DNA of 64,000 nt from Serinicoccus sediminis (GCF_004153545.1 NZ_SDVA01000001.1:248001-312000), one strand, 5' to 3'; positions 1 to 12,169 are shown, counted from the stretch's first letter. Notes: a model not told the origin generated them from the letters alone. Translations and numbers: made by a program.

Positions 1-2636
<2,636 letters not shown>

Positions 2637-2737
2637 GGTGGTGCCTTTCGTCGGGTGCTGCTGATGGGTCTGGGGTCGATAGGCGGGTGCGGGGGTGGGC
2701 AGGCCGGGGCCGTGCGGAGGGTAGTCGGACAGCAGGG

Positions 2738-4543
2738 TCATTCGTCCTCCCCGAAGTCGGGCCGCACGTCGCGCGCGTGCTGGATGTCGTCGTTGCTCGT
2801 GCCGGCGGCGACCATGGGCCAGACCATGGCGTCCTGGCTGACCCGGAAGTCGACGACGACCGGCTGGTCGTCGACCTCCATCGCCCGCTCGATGGTGGCA
2901 TCGACGTCCTCGGCGCGGTCGCAGCGCAGGCCGACGCACCCGTAGGCGGTGGCGAGCGTCGCGAAGTCCGGCACCTGCATCGACGGCAGCTGGGAGTGGC
3001 TGAAGCGCTCGGAGTAGAACAGCGCCTGCCACTGCTTGACCATGCCGAGGGCGGCGTTGTTGATGATCGCCACCTTGATCGGGATGCCCTCGACCGAGCA
3101 GGTCGCGAGCTCCTGGTTGGTCATCTGGAAGCAGCCGTCGCCGTCGATCGCCCAGACGGTCGAGTCCGGCATGCCGACCTTGGCACCCATGGCGGCGGGC
3201 ACGGCATACCCCATCGTCCCGAGGCCGCCGGAGTTGAGCCAGCGGCGCGGCTCGTCGTAGGTGATGAACTGGCTGGCCCACATCTGGTGCTGACCGACGC
3301 CGGCGGCGAAGATCGTGCCCGGGTCGGAGAGCGCACCGAGCCGCTCGATGACCAGCTGCGGGGCCAGCGCCCCGTCCGAGGGGCTGTCGTAGCCGAGCGG
3401 GTAGCGCTCCTTCCAGGAGCGGCAGCGGCGGACCCACGCCTCGTGCTGCGGGGTCGCGCCGGCGGCGGTGCGCCGGGTCCACTCGGTCAGCAGCAGGTCG
3501 ATGGTCTCCCGGGCGTCACCGACGAGACCGACCTCGGTGGGGAAGTTCTTGCCGATCTCGGCCGGGTCGATGTCGGCGTGGACGATCGTCGCGTCCGGGG
3601 CGAAGGTGTGCTTGGCGCCGGTCACCCGGTCGTCGAAGCGCGCGCCCAGGCTGACGATGAGGTCGGACTTCTGCAGCGTCGCGACCCCCGAGACGCTGCC
3701 GTGCATCCCGGGCATCCCCATGTGCTGGGGGTGGCTGTCCGGGAAGACGCCCCGGGCCATGAGCGTCGTGACGACGGGTATGCCGGTCAGCTCGGCCAGG
3801 TCGCGGACCTGCTGGGAGGCGCCCGCGCGCAGGCAGCCGCCGCCGACGTAGAGCACGGGGCGTCGATGGGTGAGCATGAGCTCGACCGCGTCCCGGACCG
3901 CCTCGGGGGCCGGCGCGCTCGGCGTGCGGTAGCCCGGCATCGGCAGCTGCAGCAGCGTCTCGTCGGCGGCGGCGACCAGGGCGTCCTTGGTGACGTCGAC
4001 GAGCACCGGGCCGGGGCGGCCGGTGGAGGCGATGTGGAAGGCCGACGCGACCGTCGCGGCGATCTCGTCGGGGTCGGTGACGAGGAAGGAGTGCTTGGTC
4101 ACCGGCATGGAGATCGACCGGATGTCGGCCTCCTGGAAGGCGTCCGAGCCGATCGCGGTGCTCGCGACGTTGCCGGTGATGGCGACCAGGGGGACGGAGT
4201 CCATGTTGGCGTCGGCGAGCGCCGTGACGAGGTTCGTCGCACCGGGACCGGAGGTGGCCAGGCACACGCCGACCCGGCCGGTGGCGGCGGCATACCCCTG
4301 GGCGGCGTGACCGGCACCCTGCTCGTGCCGCACCAGGATGTGCCGCACCTTCGCGCCGTAGAGCGCGTCGTAGAGCGGCAGCACCGCTCCCCCCGGCAGA
4401 CCGAAGACGTGCTCGACCCCGAGGCGCTCGAGCGTCGCCACGAGGGCCTCGGCGCCGGTGCGCCGCTCGGTGCCGGCGGACAGGCCACCGGTGTCGCCGG
4501 GGGCGGTGGTGGTGGCCCCGTCGGAGATGTGGGTCGCGGTCAT
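2738..4543 (-). CDS. ilvB: Acetolactate synthase large (catalytic) subunit
   Basis: ThDP- and FAD-dependent enzyme (601 aa) that condenses pyruvate with pyruvate or 2-ketobutyrate, the first common step of branched-chain amino-acid synthesis. The N-terminal ThDP-binding Pyr domain has [19 protein letters not shown] with the catalytic-type Glu in [15 protein letters not shown]. The C-terminal PP domain has the GDGCF-to-INN motif that binds Mg-ThDP. The start MTATHISDG at 4543 follows an attenuator; upstream in-frame codons fall inside that leader and are rejected. Confidence 0.97.
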   Translation of the reverse strand: MTATHISDGATTTAPGDTGGLSAGTERRTGAEALVATLERLGVEHVFGLPGGAVLPLYDALYGAKVRHILVRHEQGAGHAAQGYAAATGRVGVCLATSGPGATNLVTALADANMDSVPLVAITGNVASTAIGSDAFQEADIRSISMPVTKHSFLVTDPDEIAATVASAFHIASTGRPGPVLVDVTKDALVAAADETLLQLPMPGYRTPSAPAPEAVRDAVELMLTHRRPVLYVGGGCLRAGASQQVRDLAELTGIPVVTTLMARGVFPDSHPQHMGMPGMHGSVSGVATLQKSDLIVSLGARFDDRVTGAKHTFAPDATIVHADIDPAEIGKNFPTEVGLVGDARETIDLLLTEWTRRTAAGATPQHEAWVRRCRSWKERYPLGYDSPSDGALAPQLVIERLGALSDPGTIFAAGVGQHQMWASQFITYDEPRRWLNSGGLGTMGYAVPAAMGAKVGMPDSTVWAIDGDGCFQMTNQELATCSVEGIPIKVAIINNAALGMVKQWQALFYSERFSHSQLPSMQVPDFATLATAYGCVGLRCDRAEDVDATIERAMEVDDQPVVVDFRVSQDAMVWPMVAAGTSNDDIQHARDVRPDFGEDE

Positions 4544-4586
4544 GTGCGGGTCTTCCTGACGTCCGGGATGGCTGGGCTGTGGCAAC

Positions 4587-4620
4587 AAAAAACCCCTCGG
4601 CCCGGTGGGCTGGCGAGGGG
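4587..4620 (-). terminator. Attenuator terminator of ilvBNCD
   Basis: On the minus strand, CCCCTCG (4620-4614) pairs with CGAGGGG (4599-4593) across a GC-rich loop and is followed by six T. It lies between the leader peptide stop and ilvB. A competing pair, GGACGCG (4659-4653) with CGCGTCC (4628-4622), sits just upstream. This is the expected layout of ribosome-mediated attenuation. Confidence 0.88.
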
Positions 4621-4659
4621 AGGACGCGTCGATGGCGAGGATCGGCCGGTGGCGCGTCC

Positions 4660-4692
4660 CTAGGTAATAAGTACGAGAGCGGAGAACTGCAT
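4660..4692 (-). CDS. ilvL: ilv leader peptide [10 protein letters not shown]
   Basis: Ten-codon ORF ending at TAG. It carries consecutive Leu-Val-Leu-Ile codons followed by Thr, so a ribosome would stall when branched-chain aminoacyl-tRNAs are scarce. A terminator with a T run begins about 40 nt downstream. The initiating A lies 7 nt from a TTGTAT -10 box, so the peptide is probably translated leaderless. Its role is inferred from position and composition; such leaders are known upstream of ilvB in other actinobacteria. Confidence 0.85.
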   Translation of the reverse strand: MQFSALVLIT

Positions 4693-4698
4693 GGGGAC

Positions 4699-4728
4699 AT
4701 ACAACCCCGGCGCATGCCGCCACGTCAA
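4699..4728 (-). promoter_or_regulatory. Promoter of ilvL-ilvBNCD
   Basis: On the minus strand, TTGACG (4728-4723), an 18-bp spacer and TTGTAT (4704-4699). Only 6 nt separate the -10 box from the leader ATG at 4692, which places +1 at or next to that A. Confidence 0.65.
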
Positions 4729-4788
4729 CCCCGACCACCCGGGTGTGACGCGCGGCACACCCGCAACGTCGCCGAGATAGATCTCGAT

Positions 4789-4835
4789 ATGTCGTTGACA
4801 TGTCGAGACACGTCTCGTTAGTCTAAGACCTAACG
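4789..4835 (+). promoter_or_regulatory. padR promoter with overlapping palindromes
   Basis: TTGACA (4795-4800), an 18-bp spacer and TAGTCT (4819-4824) form a near-consensus promoter. Three palindromes overlap it: ATGTC-N3-GACAT (4789-4801) on the -35, CGAGAC-N2-GTCTCG (4804-4817) in the spacer, and CGTTAG-N8-CTAACG (4816-4835) on the -10. ATGT...ACAT arms are typical of PadR operators, so autorepression is likely. Confidence 0.6.
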
Positions 4836-4864
4836 ATATCCATGCGCCACGACAGGAGAGCACC

Positions 4865-5662
4865 ATGACCTCACGCCACAACTTCGGCGGTTTCGGATCC
4901 TTCGACGAGCAGATCTTCGGGCCCAACGGCCTGCTCGGGCAGGTCTTCGGCCAGCAGGGCGGCCCGTTCGGCGCCCCGGGAGGAGGCCCCCAGGGCTTCG
5001 GTCGCCGCGGACCAGCCGGCCCGCAGGGCGGCCCGCGCCGGGCCCGCCGCGGGGACGTCCGCAACGCCGTGCTGCACCTGCTGCAGCGCGAGCCGATGAA
5101 CGGCTACCAGCTCATGCAGGAGATCGAGCAGAGCTCCGGCGGCGCCTGGCGGCCCAGCTCGGGCGCGATCTACCCCGCGCTGGCCCTGCTCGAGGACGAG
5201 GGCCTGGTCACGCAGACCGAGGTCGACGGTCGGCGGGCCTACGAGCTCACCGAGGCCGGCCGCGCGGCTGCCGCGGACCTGCCGCCCCAGGGGTGGGCCG
5301 GCGGCGAGGAGCCCGAGGACCCGTGGGCGCAGGACCGGTCGTCCGGCACGGGCCGTGGCCGGGGCGGGTACGGCGGTCACCGCCACCGCCACTCCCGCGG
5401 CCCCGGGCACGCGGCCGAGCGACGCGGCAGCGCCGGGACCCTGTGGAAGGCCCTCGGCAGCGTGGCGATGGCCACGCAGGCCGTCGGGCAGTCCGGCCAG
5501 GACGAGCTCAACCAGCAGGCCGCCGAGCTGCTCGACCGCACCCGCCGCGACCTCTACCGCATGCTCGCCGAGGCCGAGGTGGCCCGGGACGAGTTCGACG
5601 AGGAGCGGGCCGAGGAGGAGATCGCCGAGGAGATCGCGGAGGGCGAGATCGTCGACGACTGA
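4865..5662 (+). CDS. PadR-family transcriptional regulator
   Basis: 265 aa. Residues 1-60 are a Gly/Pro/Phe-rich, probably disordered extension ending in PRRARRGDVR. The winged-helix PadR domain follows (about 63-140): NAVLHLLQREPMNGYQLMQEIEQSSGGAWRPSSGAIYPALALLEDEGLV is the family signature region with DNA-contacting serines. After a His/Gly-rich linker, the C-terminus (about 195-265) is helical and very acidic and could form a coiled-coil dimer. AGGAGAG precedes the ATG. PadR proteins repress in response to phenolics, drugs or unknown ligands; no target other than itself is evident. Confidence 0.9.
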   Translation: MTSRHNFGGFGSFDEQIFGPNGLLGQVFGQQGGPFGAPGGGPQGFGRRGPAGPQGGPRRARRGDVRNAVLHLLQREPMNGYQLMQEIEQSSGGAWRPSSGAIYPALALLEDEGLVTQTEVDGRRAYELTEAGRAAAADLPPQGWAGGEEPEDPWAQDRSSGTGRGRGGYGGHRHRHSRGPGHAAERRGSAGTLWKALGSVAMATQAVGQSGQDELNQQAAELLDRTRRDLYRMLAEAEVARDEFDEERAEEEIAEEIAEGEIVDD

Positions 5663-5686
5663 GCACCCGATCCGGTGCGCCACCAC

Positions 5687-5722
5687 GCCGTCCCCCGGGA
5701 GCACACGTCCCCGGGGGACGGC
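5687..5722. terminator. Hairpin after padR
   Basis: A 13-bp perfect stem (5687-5699 with 5710-5722, GCCGTCCCCCGGG) with a 10-nt loop lies 24 nt after the padR stop and 13 nt before lpd. It has no T run but probably terminates padR, as such hairpins do in high-GC genomes. Confidence 0.6.
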
Positions 5723-5735
5723 ATAGTGTGGCCTC

Positions 5736-7136
5736 ATGGCCGATCACTATGACGTTGTTGTCCTGGGCGCCGGTCCCGGCGGGTATGTCGCGGCGATCCG
5801 CGCGTCCCAGCTGGGCAAGAAGGTGGCCGTCGTCGAGAAGAAGTACTGGGGCGGGGTCTGCCTCAACGTCGGGTGCATCCCGAGCAAGGCGCTGATCCGC
5901 AACGCGGAGATCGCGCACATGCTGCAGCACGACAAGAAGAAGTACGGCATCGAGGGGGATGCCACCATGTCCTACGGTCCGACGTTCCAGCGCTCGCGCT
6001 CGGTGAGCAGCGGCATCGTCAAGGGCGTGCACTACCTCATGAAGAAGAACAAGATCACCGAGGTGGACGGCTGGGGGACGCTCACCTCGGCCACCTCCAT
6101 GGACGTCAAGGACGACGACGGCAACACCAGCCAGCTCACCTTCGACAACCTCATCCTGGCCACCGGGTCGGTGACCAAGATGCTCCCGGGCGTGGAGGTC
6201 AGCAAGAACGTCGTCACCTACGAGGAGCAGATCCTCGACGAGGAGCTCCCGGGCTCCATCGTCATCGCCGGCTCCGGCGCGATCGGCGTGGAGTTCGCCT
6301 ACGTCATGGCCAACTTCGGCGTCGACGTCACCATCGTCGAGTTCCTCGACCGGATCGTCCCCCTCGAGGAGCCGGAGATCTCCAAGGCGCTGGCCAAGGA
6401 GTACAAGAAGCTCGGCGTGAAGATGATGACCAGCACCAAGGTCGAGAACGTCGAGGACACCGGTGACGGCGTCAAGGTCACCGTGACCCCCGCGGACGGC
6501 GGCGACTCCCAGACGCTCGAGGCCGACAAGCTGCTGTCCGCCATCGGCTTCGCCCCCCGCGTCGAGGGCTTCGGCCTGGAGAGCACCGGGGTGGAGCTCA
6601 CCGAGCGCGGCGCCATCGCCATCGACGACTACATGCGGACCAACGTGGACGGTGTCTACGCCATCGGCGACGTCACCGCCAAGCTCATGCTGGCGCACAC
6701 GGCCGAGTCGCAGGGGATCGTCGCCGCGGAGACCCTCGCCGGGGCGGAGACCATGCCGCTGGACTACACCTTCATCCCGCGCGCGACCTACTGCCACCCT
6801 CAGATCGCCTCGATGGGCCTCACCGAGCAGGCGGCCAAGGACGCCGGCCACGAGGTGAAGACCGCGCAGTTCCCGTTCTCCGCCAACGGCAAGGCCATGG
6901 GCCTGGGCGACGGCATCGGGTTCGTCAAGGTCGTCGCGGACGCGAAGTACAACGAGATCCTCGGCGCCCACCTCATCGGCCCGGACGTCACCGAGCTGCT
7001 CCCGGTGCTCAACCTGGCGCAGACCTGGGACCTCACCGCCGACGAGATGTCGCGCATCGTCTTCGCCCACCCGACCCTGGGCGAGGCCGTCAAGGAGGCC
7101 GTGCACGGCATCGCCGGGCACATGATCAACCTCTGA
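5736..7136 (+). CDS. lpdA: Dihydrolipoyl dehydrogenase (E3)
   Basis: 466-aa flavoprotein disulfide reductase that reoxidises dihydrolipoamide of 2-oxoacid dehydrogenases and the glycine cleavage system with NAD+. It shows an FAD-binding [10 protein letters not shown] (11-20), the redox disulfide [10 protein letters not shown], an NAD-binding [12 protein letters not shown], and a C-terminal [16 protein letters not shown] with the catalytic His-Glu pair. No lipoyl domain is fused, and no E1/E2 genes lie nearby, so it must serve complexes encoded elsewhere. A TAGTGT box ends 6 nt before the ATG, which suggests leaderless transcription. Confidence 0.95.
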   Translation: MADHYDVVVLGAGPGGYVAAIRASQLGKKVAVVEKKYWGGVCLNVGCIPSKALIRNAEIAHMLQHDKKKYGIEGDATMSYGPTFQRSRSVSSGIVKGVHYLMKKNKITEVDGWGTLTSATSMDVKDDDGNTSQLTFDNLILATGSVTKMLPGVEVSKNVVTYEEQILDEELPGSIVIAGSGAIGVEFAYVMANFGVDVTIVEFLDRIVPLEEPEISKALAKEYKKLGVKMMTSTKVENVEDTGDGVKVTVTPADGGDSQTLEADKLLSAIGFAPRVEGFGLESTGVELTERGAIAIDDYMRTNVDGVYAIGDVTAKLMLAHTAESQGIVAAETLAGAETMPLDYTFIPRATYCHPQIASMGLTEQAAKDAGHEVKTAQFPFSANGKAMGLGDGIGFVKVVADAKYNEILGAHLIGPDVTELLPVLNLAQTWDLTADEMSRIVFAHPTLGEAVKEAVHGIAGHMINL

Positions 7137-7155
7137 CCCCGCGCTGAGCGGCGCG

Positions 7156-8688
7156 GTGGCTGCCCGCTGGAGCATCGGCCGCGCCGCCGTGCTCGTCGCC
7201 GGTCTCACCGGCGTCTCGACCCTGCTCGGGTTCGTCCGCGACGCCGTGATCGCGGCCGTCTACGGCGCGGGCCCGCAGCTCGACGCCTACTTCGTCGCCC
7301 TCGGCCTGGCGAACATCGTCCTGGGCCTGCTCGGCACCTCCCTGACCCGGGCGTCCACCCCGGTGCTCGCCCGGGAGGCCGACGGCGAGGCCGCCTGCGG
7401 GGGGCACCGGACCTTCGACGTCGTCCTCACCCTGGCGGTCGTCGGGATCGGCGCGCTGAGCGTGGTGCTGGGGCTGGTGGCGGCCCCGGTCTCCCGGGTG
7501 CTCGCACCCGGTCTGACCGGCGAGGCCGCCGACCTGCTCGTGCTGCTCACCCGGATCGTGCTCGTCACCACCGTGCTCGTCGCGGCCACCGACCTGCTCG
7601 CGGCCCTGGCCCAGGCGCACGGCGTCTTCCGCTGGGGTGCGCTGCAGGGCGTCCCGTTCAACCTCGTCATGATCGCCGCGGCCGGGCTGCTGGGGCCGCG
7701 GATCGGTGTCGTCGCCCTGGCGGTCGGCTTCGTGGTCGGCTCCCTCGCCCGGCTGGCCCTGCAGCTCGTGCCGGTCGTGCAGCACCACTGGCCGGTCCGC
7801 CCGGGCCTGGACCTGCGCTCGCCCGGGGTGCGCGAGATCGGCGCCCTCCTGCCGCCGCTGCTCGTGGGCCAGGCCATGCTCAACGTCAACACCATCGTCG
7901 ACCGTGCGGTGGCCTCCACGGTCGGGGAGGGCGCGGTGTCCGCCGTCTTCCTCGGGTGGCGGCTCGTCAACCTCCCCGAGGTGCTCGTCGTCGCCGCGCT
8001 CGTCGCACCGCTCTACCCGGCGATGTCCGCGGCGGCCGGGGCGCGGGACCGCGAGCGGCTGCGGTCGCTCGTGCACCGGGGGCTGGCGGTCTCGCTCACC
8101 CTCCTCACCCCGGTGGCGGTGGCGCTGCTCGCCGCCCCGCGCCAGGTCGTCACCCTGGCCTTCGGGCGAGGCGCCTTCGACGACCAGGCGGTGCAGGTCA
8201 CCGCGGTGGCGGTGGTCTGCTTCCTGCCCGGGCTGCTGGCCCTGGCCTGTCGGCAGGTGGTCGTGAGCGCCTGCTACGCGGTCGGCGACACCCGGATGCC
8301 GGTGGCCGTGGGCGTGCTGGCCATGGTCGTCAACGTCGTCGGGGACCTCACGCTGGCGCCCGTCCTGGGGGTGGCCGGCATCGTCGTGGCGACCTCGGCG
8401 TCGCTGCTGGTGGCGGCCGGCCTCACCGGCTGGCTGGCGGCGCGCCGGCACGCCCTGGTGCCGGCCCGACGGACGGTGCCGATGCTAGGCCGCACCGCGG
8501 CGGCCGGCCTCGGCGCCGCCCTGCTCACCTGGTATGCCGTGCGGCTGGTGGCTCCCGAGCCGGCCTGGGCGGGCGCGGCGCTGGCCCTCGTCGTGGCCGC
8601 GGTGTCCTACCAGCTCGGCCTCGCCCTGCTGCGTGCCCCGGAGCGCTTCGTCGCGCTCGAGGTCGCGCGTCAGGTGCGCCGGCGCTGA
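7156..8688 (+). CDS. MurJ/MviN-family lipid flippase-like protein
   Basis: 510-aa membrane protein with about 13-14 hydrophobic segments in the MOP-superfamily arrangement. The beginning, TLLGFVRDAVIAAVYGAG, resembles the MurJ motif around transmembrane helix 1, and later helices keep the Arg/Lys-bearing loops of the family. MurJ flips lipid II; related proteins flip polysaccharide carriers, and this short version without the cytoplasmic kinase-like tail of some actinobacterial MurJ could be either. It starts at GTG 19 nt after lpdA. Its 3' end overlaps the opposing ATP-grasp reading frame. Confidence 0.8.
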   Translation: MAARWSIGRAAVLVAGLTGVSTLLGFVRDAVIAAVYGAGPQLDAYFVALGLANIVLGLLGTSLTRASTPVLAREADGEAACGGHRTFDVVLTLAVVGIGALSVVLGLVAAPVSRVLAPGLTGEAADLLVLLTRIVLVTTVLVAATDLLAALAQAHGVFRWGALQGVPFNLVMIAAAGLLGPRIGVVALAVGFVVGSLARLALQLVPVVQHHWPVRPGLDLRSPGVREIGALLPPLLVGQAMLNVNTIVDRAVASTVGEGAVSAVFLGWRLVNLPEVLVVAALVAPLYPAMSAAAGARDRERLRSLVHRGLAVSLTLLTPVAVALLAAPRQVVTLAFGRGAFDDQAVQVTAVAVVCFLPGLLALACRQVVVSACYAVGDTRMPVAVGVLAMVVNVVGDLTLAPVLGVAGIVVATSASLLVAAGLTGWLAARRHALVPARRTVPMLGRTAAAGLGAALLTWYAVRLVAPEPAWAGAALALVVAAVSYQLGLALLRAPERFVALEVARQVRRR

Positions 8689-9854
8689 CCCGCCGGCGGC
8701 GGGCTGCTCGACGGCGACCTTCCCGGCCAGCAGGTGCAGCACCGGGCCGGGGTCGGTGAGCGCCGCCACGCTGTGCCGTGCGCTGAGCCCCCACCACAGC
8801 GTGCCGGCCACGTCGAGGGCCACTCCCCCGCGGCGCTCCTGGCGGGCCCGCCGCAGGTCGCCGGCCAGCCACTGGTAGCGCACGCCCGCGCGGCCGTCAC
8901 CGAGCCGGGGCACGCGCATCCCGCAGACGGCCCGCAGCCCGGCGTCCACCAGACCGGGTCGGGCCCGCTCGCTCAGCGCGAGCGAGCCGAAGAACCGGCC
9001 GTTGAGGTCGATGAGGCGGTGGGTGCCGTCGGCGCCGACGAGGAACTGCAGCTCGACCAGACCGGTCCAGCCCAGGTGCCGCAGCAGCGTCTCGCAGCGC
9101 CGCGCGAGGTCGGGGTCGACCGGCACCGTGCGGGCCCGCGCGGAGGCTCCGGACGGGGTGGGGAAGAGCCGTGGCGAGACCTGCTGCACCCGCCCCAGCA
9201 GGCGGCCCTCGTGCATGACGCCGATGACGGCGGCCAGGTGGCCCTCCACCGGCTCCTGCAGCACGGGCAGGTCCCCCGGCCCTCGAAGGCACGCAGGTGC
9301 TCGGCGAGCTGCTGCCGGGTCGAGCAGACAGCGGTCTCGATGCGGTGGGTGCGGCTCTGCTCCGGTGACCAGTGCCACCGGTTCTTGACCACCACGGGAA
9401 GGGCCACGTCGGCGACCGCACCCGGCTCGAGGGCACGGGTGGCCGGCGTCCCGAGCCCGGAGCGGACGGCGAGGTCGGCGAGCACCAGCTTGTCCGTGGC
9501 CGCCGCGACCACCGTCGCCGCGGGGTGGGCCACGACGCCGCCCACGACGTCGCGGTGGTGCGACAGGGCCGCCATCCAGTCGTCCCCCGAGCCGACGACG
9601 ACGGCATACCCGCCCGCGCGCCGAGCCTCGCGGACCCCGGTGACGAAGGCGGTCGGGTCACCGGTGGGACGGGGCACCAGGTGCGTCCGGGAGACGGCGC
9701 CGGAGGCCCCGGCCAGGCCGGCACCCGGGCGGGAGGACCCCACCCCGACCCGCCAGCCGGCGCGGCGCAGCGCCCGGGCGGCGGTCACGGCGCCCCGGTC
9801 GCGGGTGTGCGCGAGGATGAGCACCGACGTGGGGCGACTCCCGGCGGTGGACAT
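8485..9854 (-). pseudogene. ATP-grasp enzyme with an apparent -1 frameshift
   Basis: Two overlapping minus-strand frames together encode one ATP-grasp protein. The first (ATG at 9854) gives an N-terminal Rossmann-like part and a nucleotide-binding part, VALPVVVKNRWHW, then leaves frame after AEHLRAFEGRG. The second resumes with DLPVLQEPVEGHLAAVIGVM and contains the ATP-grasp signature LIDLNGRFFGSLALSERAR. One missing base in the C run at 9273-9277 would restore a single frame. The downstream frame stays open to 8485 inside the opposing flippase gene, so the true end is uncertain. This is either a real disrupted carboxylate-amine ligase or an assembly error. A TAGGGT box lies 6 nt before the start. 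Confidence 0.65.
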
Positions 9855-9980
9855 GGGCCGACCCTAGGTGCCGCTCCCCCCGATCCCCCGCAGAACCGCC
9901 GCATCAGGGGGATATCCCCCGCGCCGTTCCGGGAGGTCGCCCCGTCGCCCGCGCGCGGGCCGCGGGGCAGGCTGGGAGCC

Positions 9981-10493
9981 ATGAACGAGAACACCCGCTC
10001 CGCCGCCACCGACCTCCCACCCATCCTCCCGCAGCCGCGTCCGCAGGAGCAGCAGCGCTCCTCTGCGCTGGACGGCGTGTATGCCGCGCTGCGCCGTCTC
10101 CCCTCCCGCCGCACCGACGAGGCGGTGCTCGGAGGTGTCTGCGCCGCCGTCGCCGACCGACTCGGCGTGGCGCCGATCGCCGTCCGCGCCGCCGCGTTCG
10201 TCGTCGCCCTCCTGGGCGGCGTGGGCGTCGGCCTCTACCTCATCGCGTGGACGCTGCTGCCCGACCCCTCCGGCCGGACCCACCTCGAGGGCGGCCTGCG
10301 CGACGGGCGCGGCCGGTCGCTCATCGTCCTCGCCCTCGGCGCCGTCGCAGCCCTCGGGGTGCTCGGCGGCGGGCTCTCCTTCCTCGCCGCGATCCTCCCC
10401 GAGCTCCTCGGGGTGGCTGCGCTGGCCGCCGTCGGCTACTGGGCCTGGACCCGCCTGCAGCGCCGCCAGCAGCGCGAGGGCGCCGCCGGCTGA
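9981..10493 (+). CDS. PspC-domain membrane protein
   Basis: 170 aa. Residues 1-45 are a polar tail. The PspC domain follows: EAVLGGVCAAVADRLGV and the transmembrane helix ending in GLYLIAWTLLPDP. Two further hydrophobic segments and a basic tail (RLQRRQQREG) complete it. PspC proteins take part in phage-shock/envelope-stress sensing; in actinobacteria some are histidine-kinase partners, but no kinase domain is present here. It stands alone, with terminators on both sides. Confidence 0.88.
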   Translation: MNENTRSAATDLPPILPQPRPQEQQRSSALDGVYAALRRLPSRRTDEAVLGGVCAAVADRLGVAPIAVRAAAFVVALLGGVGVGLYLIAWTLLPDPSGRTHLEGGLRDGRGRSLIVLALGAVAALGVLGGGLSFLAAILPELLGVAALAAVGYWAWTRLQRRQQREGAAG

Positions 10494-10526
10494 CGAGGCA
10501 GGGACTCCTCCTCAGCAGTGGTGGCC

Positions 10527-10560
10527 GCGCCGGCCGGACCCCTCGGTGGCCGGCCGGCGC
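10527..10560. terminator. Bidirectional terminator hairpin
   Basis: An 11-bp perfect stem (GCGCCGGCCGG at 10527-10537 with 10550-10560) and 12-nt loop lie between the convergent PspC gene and the coiled-coil gene. Confidence 0.6.
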
Positions 10561-10620
10561 GCTCGTGCGTCGAGGGCCCCGGGTGGCCGGTCGACGCCCG
10601 TCCACGCGGGGACGGCCCGC

Positions 10621-11544
10621 TCACGCCTCGGCCAGCTCCTCGCGCAGCCGCAGCAGCTCCTCGACCAGGGCTTCCGCCTCGGCGAGGACCCGGTCGCCCC
10701 ACTCCTGCGCCTGCGCCATCCGGGCCTCGACCTCCGCGTAGCCGACCATGCTCAGCCGGCTGGGCGACGCCGCCGGGAACCCGCCGGGGTCGGGCACCGG
10801 CAGGTCCGGCAGCTGGGAGCCCTCGATCTCCTCGCGCAGCCGCAGGACGGCCTCGTCCACCCCCGCCACCCGGCGGCGCAGCTCGCTCAGCCCGTCGGAC
10901 CAGAAGGCGACGCCGTGCGCGTCCGTCACCATCGCCGAGGCCTCGATCCCGGCCGCGACCACGGGGATCCGGGCGGTGACGCGCCGCACCTGGGGCACCA
11001 GCGCGCGGGCCTGCGGCAGCAGCACCTCGACGTCGGCCCGCTGGGTGATGGCCCGCTGCTTGCGCTCGGCCCAGGTGACGATCTGCTCCGGCGGCGTCTC
11101 CCCGGCGGCCGGCCCGGCCGGTGGGCGGGGAGTGCCGGCCCGGGCGGCGAGGACGAGGTCGGCGAGCGCCTCCTGGTAGGGCGTCTCGGTGTCGCCGAGC
11201 GCCGCGATGTCGCCGTCGAGCTGGTCGGCCTCCACGGCGAGGGTCGCCAGCCGGGCCCGGACCTCCTCCACCCGCTCGGCCGCCTCCTGCGCCTCGGCGA
11301 GCTCGAGCCGGCGACGCTCCTCCAGCGACCCGTCGAGGGTGGCGACCCACCGTCGCGGACCGTGCCGGTCCAGCCGGTCGACGTCGGCCTGGTGGGCCTG
11401 CTGGAGCCGGCTGCGCTCGGCGAGCAGGGCCCGGTCGCGGTCGATCCGCGGCTGCAGCCGCTCGCGGGAGAGCCGCAGCCGTCGCGACCGCGCCCGCCGG
11501 TCCTCCAGCTCGAGCACCCGCTCGCGCAGCCGCTCCGGGTCCAC
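10621..11544 (-). CDS. Coiled-coil protein of unknown function
   Basis: 307 aa with no recognised catalytic motif. Residues 1-145 and 235-307 are Arg/Glu/Leu-rich heptad-like helices (for example RLRERVLELEDRRARSRRLR), which predict long coiled coils. The middle (about 170-235) is more globular. It has no signal peptide or membrane span, so it is probably cytoplasmic, perhaps a scaffold. GTG start; it lies 4 nt after a small membrane protein gene and is likely cotranscribed with it, possibly as its cytosolic partner. Confidence 0.75.
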   Translation of the reverse strand: MDPERLRERVLELEDRRARSRRLRLSRERLQPRIDRDRALLAERSRLQQAHQADVDRLDRHGPRRWVATLDGSLEERRRLELAEAQEAAERVEEVRARLATLAVEADQLDGDIAALGDTETPYQEALADLVLAARAGTPRPPAGPAAGETPPEQIVTWAERKQRAITQRADVEVLLPQARALVPQVRRVTARIPVVAAGIEASAMVTDAHGVAFWSDGLSELRRRVAGVDEAVLRLREEIEGSQLPDLPVPDPGGFPAASPSRLSMVGYAEVEARMAQAQEWGDRVLAEAEALVEELLRLREELAEA

Positions 11545-11548
11545 CGGC

Positions 11549-11938
11549 TCAGGCCTGCACCGGCCGGACCTGCGACAGCTGCCGCGCGGCGAGGAGGCAC
11601 AGCACGCCGCCGAAACCGCTGAGCACCAGGCCCGGCCCGGGCATCCACCCCTGCAGCCCGACCAGGCTCAGCGCGTGGACGACCTGCCACAGGGTGAGCC
11701 CCAGGGCCACGACCCCGCAGACCACCGACTGGGCGATGATGACGGTGCGCAGCCGGGCGGCCGGCACCATGCCCCCCGCGAGCGCGATCAGCCCGGCGTA
11801 GAACACCCACAGCCCCCCACCGACGGCGCCGCTCACCGGCCCGGCATAGGTGTAGACCCAGGGCAGGAAGCCGCCGAGGATCATCATCCCCGCGGCGAGG
11901 AGCAGCCGGCCCTGGCCCGGGGCGCGTCGGGAGCGCAT
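11549..11938 (-). CDS. Small four-helix membrane protein
   Basis: 129 aa starting at MRSRRAPGQGRLLLAAGMM, with a basic N-terminus followed by about four hydrophobic segments (GMMILGGFLPWVYTY, LWVFYAGLIALAGG, IIAQSVVCGVVALGL and LVLSGFGGVLCLLAA). No known family is recognised with confidence. The longer upstream frame is Arg/Pro-rich non-coding-like sequence, so the ATG at 11938 is chosen. It is the first gene of a two-gene unit with the coiled-coil protein. The 231-bp region upstream (11939-12169) is shared with the divergent symporter operon and shows nothing else recognisable. Confidence 0.7.
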   Translation of the reverse strand: MRSRRAPGQGRLLLAAGMMILGGFLPWVYTYAGPVSGAVGGGLWVFYAGLIALAGGMVPAARLRTVIIAQSVVCGVVALGLTLWQVVHALSLVGLQGWMPGPGLVLSGFGGVLCLLAARQLSQVRPVQA

Positions 11939-12169
11939 GAGCGGCACTGTATGCCACGGGCCAGCGCCGCGACAGGTCCCAGGCGCTGCTCGCCGCGTCC
12001 CCGACGACCGGCCGGGGCCGGGCCCGCACCACTCGTCGCCGGGCCCGGCCGCTCGGCGCACCGCCGCCACCGTTCGGCGCAGGACCCGTCCGCCGTCCTT
12101 GCCCCCGCGTCACGGCCTCGTGTTCGGTGGACCCGCTGGCCACATCCGTCTGCAGAGCAAGGAGGCTCC

